The position numbers and the translations under genes are program-made. DNA of 43,015 nucleotides from an uncultured Pelagibacteraceae bacterium (GTDB lineage: Bacteria > Pseudomonadota > Alphaproteobacteria > Pelagibacterales > Pelagibacteraceae), in the NCBI GenBank assembly GCA_902589705.1, contig CACITX010000006.1, positions 1-43,015 on the forward strand. The letters are read 5' to 3'. Under the pieces are notes generated by a model that was given only the letters and a program-made list of their open reading frames with translations, was not told where the DNA came from and did not search any database. Positions within the stretch are counted from its first letter, which is position 1, and each line of letters begins with the position of its first letter. Positions 42,219 to 43,015 of this stretch are shown piece after piece.

Positions 42219-42884
42219 ATGTTTTCAAAAGAATTAAATAAAAAATTAGACCAATACCACTTACTTAATCACCCATTCTATAGATCATGGAACGATGGGA
42301 AACTAACAAGAGAAATTATCAAAGATTATGCTGAACAATACTATCAGCACGTAAAAGCATTTCCACGATATATCAGCGCAACACATTCTTTATGTGAAGA
42401 TATCGAAAAAAGAAAAATACTTTTAGAAAACCTTCAAGACGAAGAAAATAAAGACGCAGATCATCCAAGATTGTGGAAAGATTTTGCTACAGAAATGGGT
42501 GCTGATCCAGAAAAAATTGAAACAGTTAAGCAAGAAGATTTTACAAAAAATATGATTGAAAACTTTTTCAACCAAGGAAGAGCATCTTATGCTGAAGGTT
42601 TAGCTTCTTTATATACGTATGAAAGACAAATACCTGAAATAGCAGAAACAAAAATTCAAGGTTTAAAAAATCACTATGGATGTAGTTCAAAAAAAGGCTT
42701 AGAATTTTTTGAAGCTCATAAATCAGCCGACGTTCATCACAGAGCAGAATGTGAAAAATTATTAGACGGTTTATCTAAAGAAGAGCAAAAAAAAGCAGAG
42801 AAAGCTGCATTATCTACAGCTAAGTATCTTTGGAATTTTTTAAGCGGAATGTCACAGAAACACAATATTCAACAAGCTGCTTAA
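42219..42884 (+). CDS. CADD-like non-haem di-iron protein, probable self-sacrificing p-aminobenzoate synthase
   Basis: The 221-residue helical protein belongs to the PqqC/TenA-like fold and is closest to Chlamydia CADD (CT610), which makes p-aminobenzoate for folate using its own tyrosine. Key residues correspond position by position: NHPFYRSW with Tyr21 (CADD Tyr27) and metal ligands Glu75, His82, Glu135, His167, Asp171 and His174. Lys145 (in AETKIQG) matches the CADD lysine proposed as amino donor. YYQHVKAFPRYISATH and LQDEEN are near-identical to CADD. A strong AAAGGAG lies 5 bases before the ATG. With folE in the window it would supply both halves of folate. Function is inferred by homology. 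Confidence 0.85.
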   Translation: MFSKELNKKLDQYHLLNHPFYRSWNDGKLTREIIKDYAEQYYQHVKAFPRYISATHSLCEDIEKRKILLENLQDEENKDADHPRLWKDFATEMGADPEKIETVKQEDFTKNMIENFFNQGRASYAEGLASLYTYERQIPEIAETKIQGLKNHYGCSSKKGLEFFEAHKSADVHHRAECEKLLDGLSKEEQKKAEKAALSTAKYLWNFLSGMSQKHNIQQAA

Positions 42885-42910
42885 ATTAGATTAAATATAG
42901 AGATAAATTA

Positions 42911-43015
42911 ATGCAGGATTTGCTTGAAATCATAACTCTTGCTTACAAGAAACTCTCTGCTCAAAATATAGTTTTATTTTTACTACTAATAAAAATTATT
43001 TTTTGTGCAGTTGGA
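42911..43015 (+). CDS. Start of a further gene, cut by the window edge
   Basis: From the ATG at 42911 the frame stays open for 35 codons to the end of the window. It begins MQDLLEIITLAYKKLSAQN and then becomes hydrophobic (IVLFLLLIKIIFCAVG), so it may be a membrane protein or one with a single anchor. No family can be named. It follows the CADD-like gene by 26 bases on the same strand, and the two could be co-transcribed. Confidence 0.5.
   Translation, partial: MQDLLEIITLAYKKLSAQNIVLFLLLIKIIFCAVG

Noticed and set aside
1-43015. Insertion sequences, prophage, integrase, tRNA attachment sites or CRISPR arrays.
   Set aside because: No transposase, integrase, phage genes, tRNA genes or spaced repeats were found on either strand.

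Overview
The window is an AT-rich, very compact stretch of a bacterial chromosome. Most genes abut or overlap by 1-14 bases, and the only clearly GC-richer intergenic islands are a glycine riboswitch and an unidentified structured RNA. Gene content points to the SAR11 clade (Candidatus Pelagibacter or a close relative): a tandem glycine riboswitch in front of gcvTHP, an AcuI-type reductase, duplicated ammonium transporters, a CADD-like enzyme and Lys/Asn/Ile-rich proteins. The assignment rests on recognition of the sequences, not on a database search.

Layout. 1-3515: end of aconitase and an MmgE/PrpD dehydratase. 3516-7337: a flavoprotein, a TerC-like membrane protein and two transporters (MATE, EamA). 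7380-11900: glycine riboswitch and gcvT-gcvH-gcvP. 11909-25342: a long accessory block that looks like a light/oxidative-stress island. It holds a flavin amine-oxidase-like protein, DUF1365, a CFA/UfaM-type methyltransferase, a DUF3833 lipoprotein, two SDRs, TspO, HPP, a HisN-like phosphatase, exported MsrA, an apparently permuted photolyase-like protein, DUF2256, a DCC protein and a CryB/FeS-BCP-type photolyase. 25339-30486: DUF2237, a 2OG oxygenase, hisI, folE, acuI, a LysR regulator and rseP. 30633-33184: an HU gene fragment fused out of frame to a 5'-truncated ammonium transporter, then an intact ammonium transporter. 33227-38561: a glycosyltransferase-like protein, a rhodanese, a DsbA/HCCA-isomerase-like protein, an ABA4-like protein, recX, cysQ, a small DUF3553 protein and mnmA. 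38620-38801: the unidentified RNA. 38800-43015: a membrane protein, a 27-residue very basic protein with a perfect Shine-Dalgarno, metC, an MFS transporter, a CADD-like probable pABA synthase and the start of one more gene.

How the genes fit together. Glycine cleavage supplies one-carbon units. The methyltransferase operon that follows gcvP by 8 bases uses S-adenosylmethionine, and it resembles the furan/methyl fatty acid (Ufa) genes that other proteobacteria co-regulate with photolyases, CryB and FolE under light or singlet-oxygen control. FolE (pterin) and the CADD-like protein (p-aminobenzoate) could both feed folate synthesis.

The items most worth following are the photolyase-like protein with its alpha/beta domain at the C-terminus, the unidentified RNA, the HU/amt deletion junction, the CryB homologue that seems to lack part of the iron-sulfur ligand set, the helix that could mask the gcvT start, and several tiny genes.
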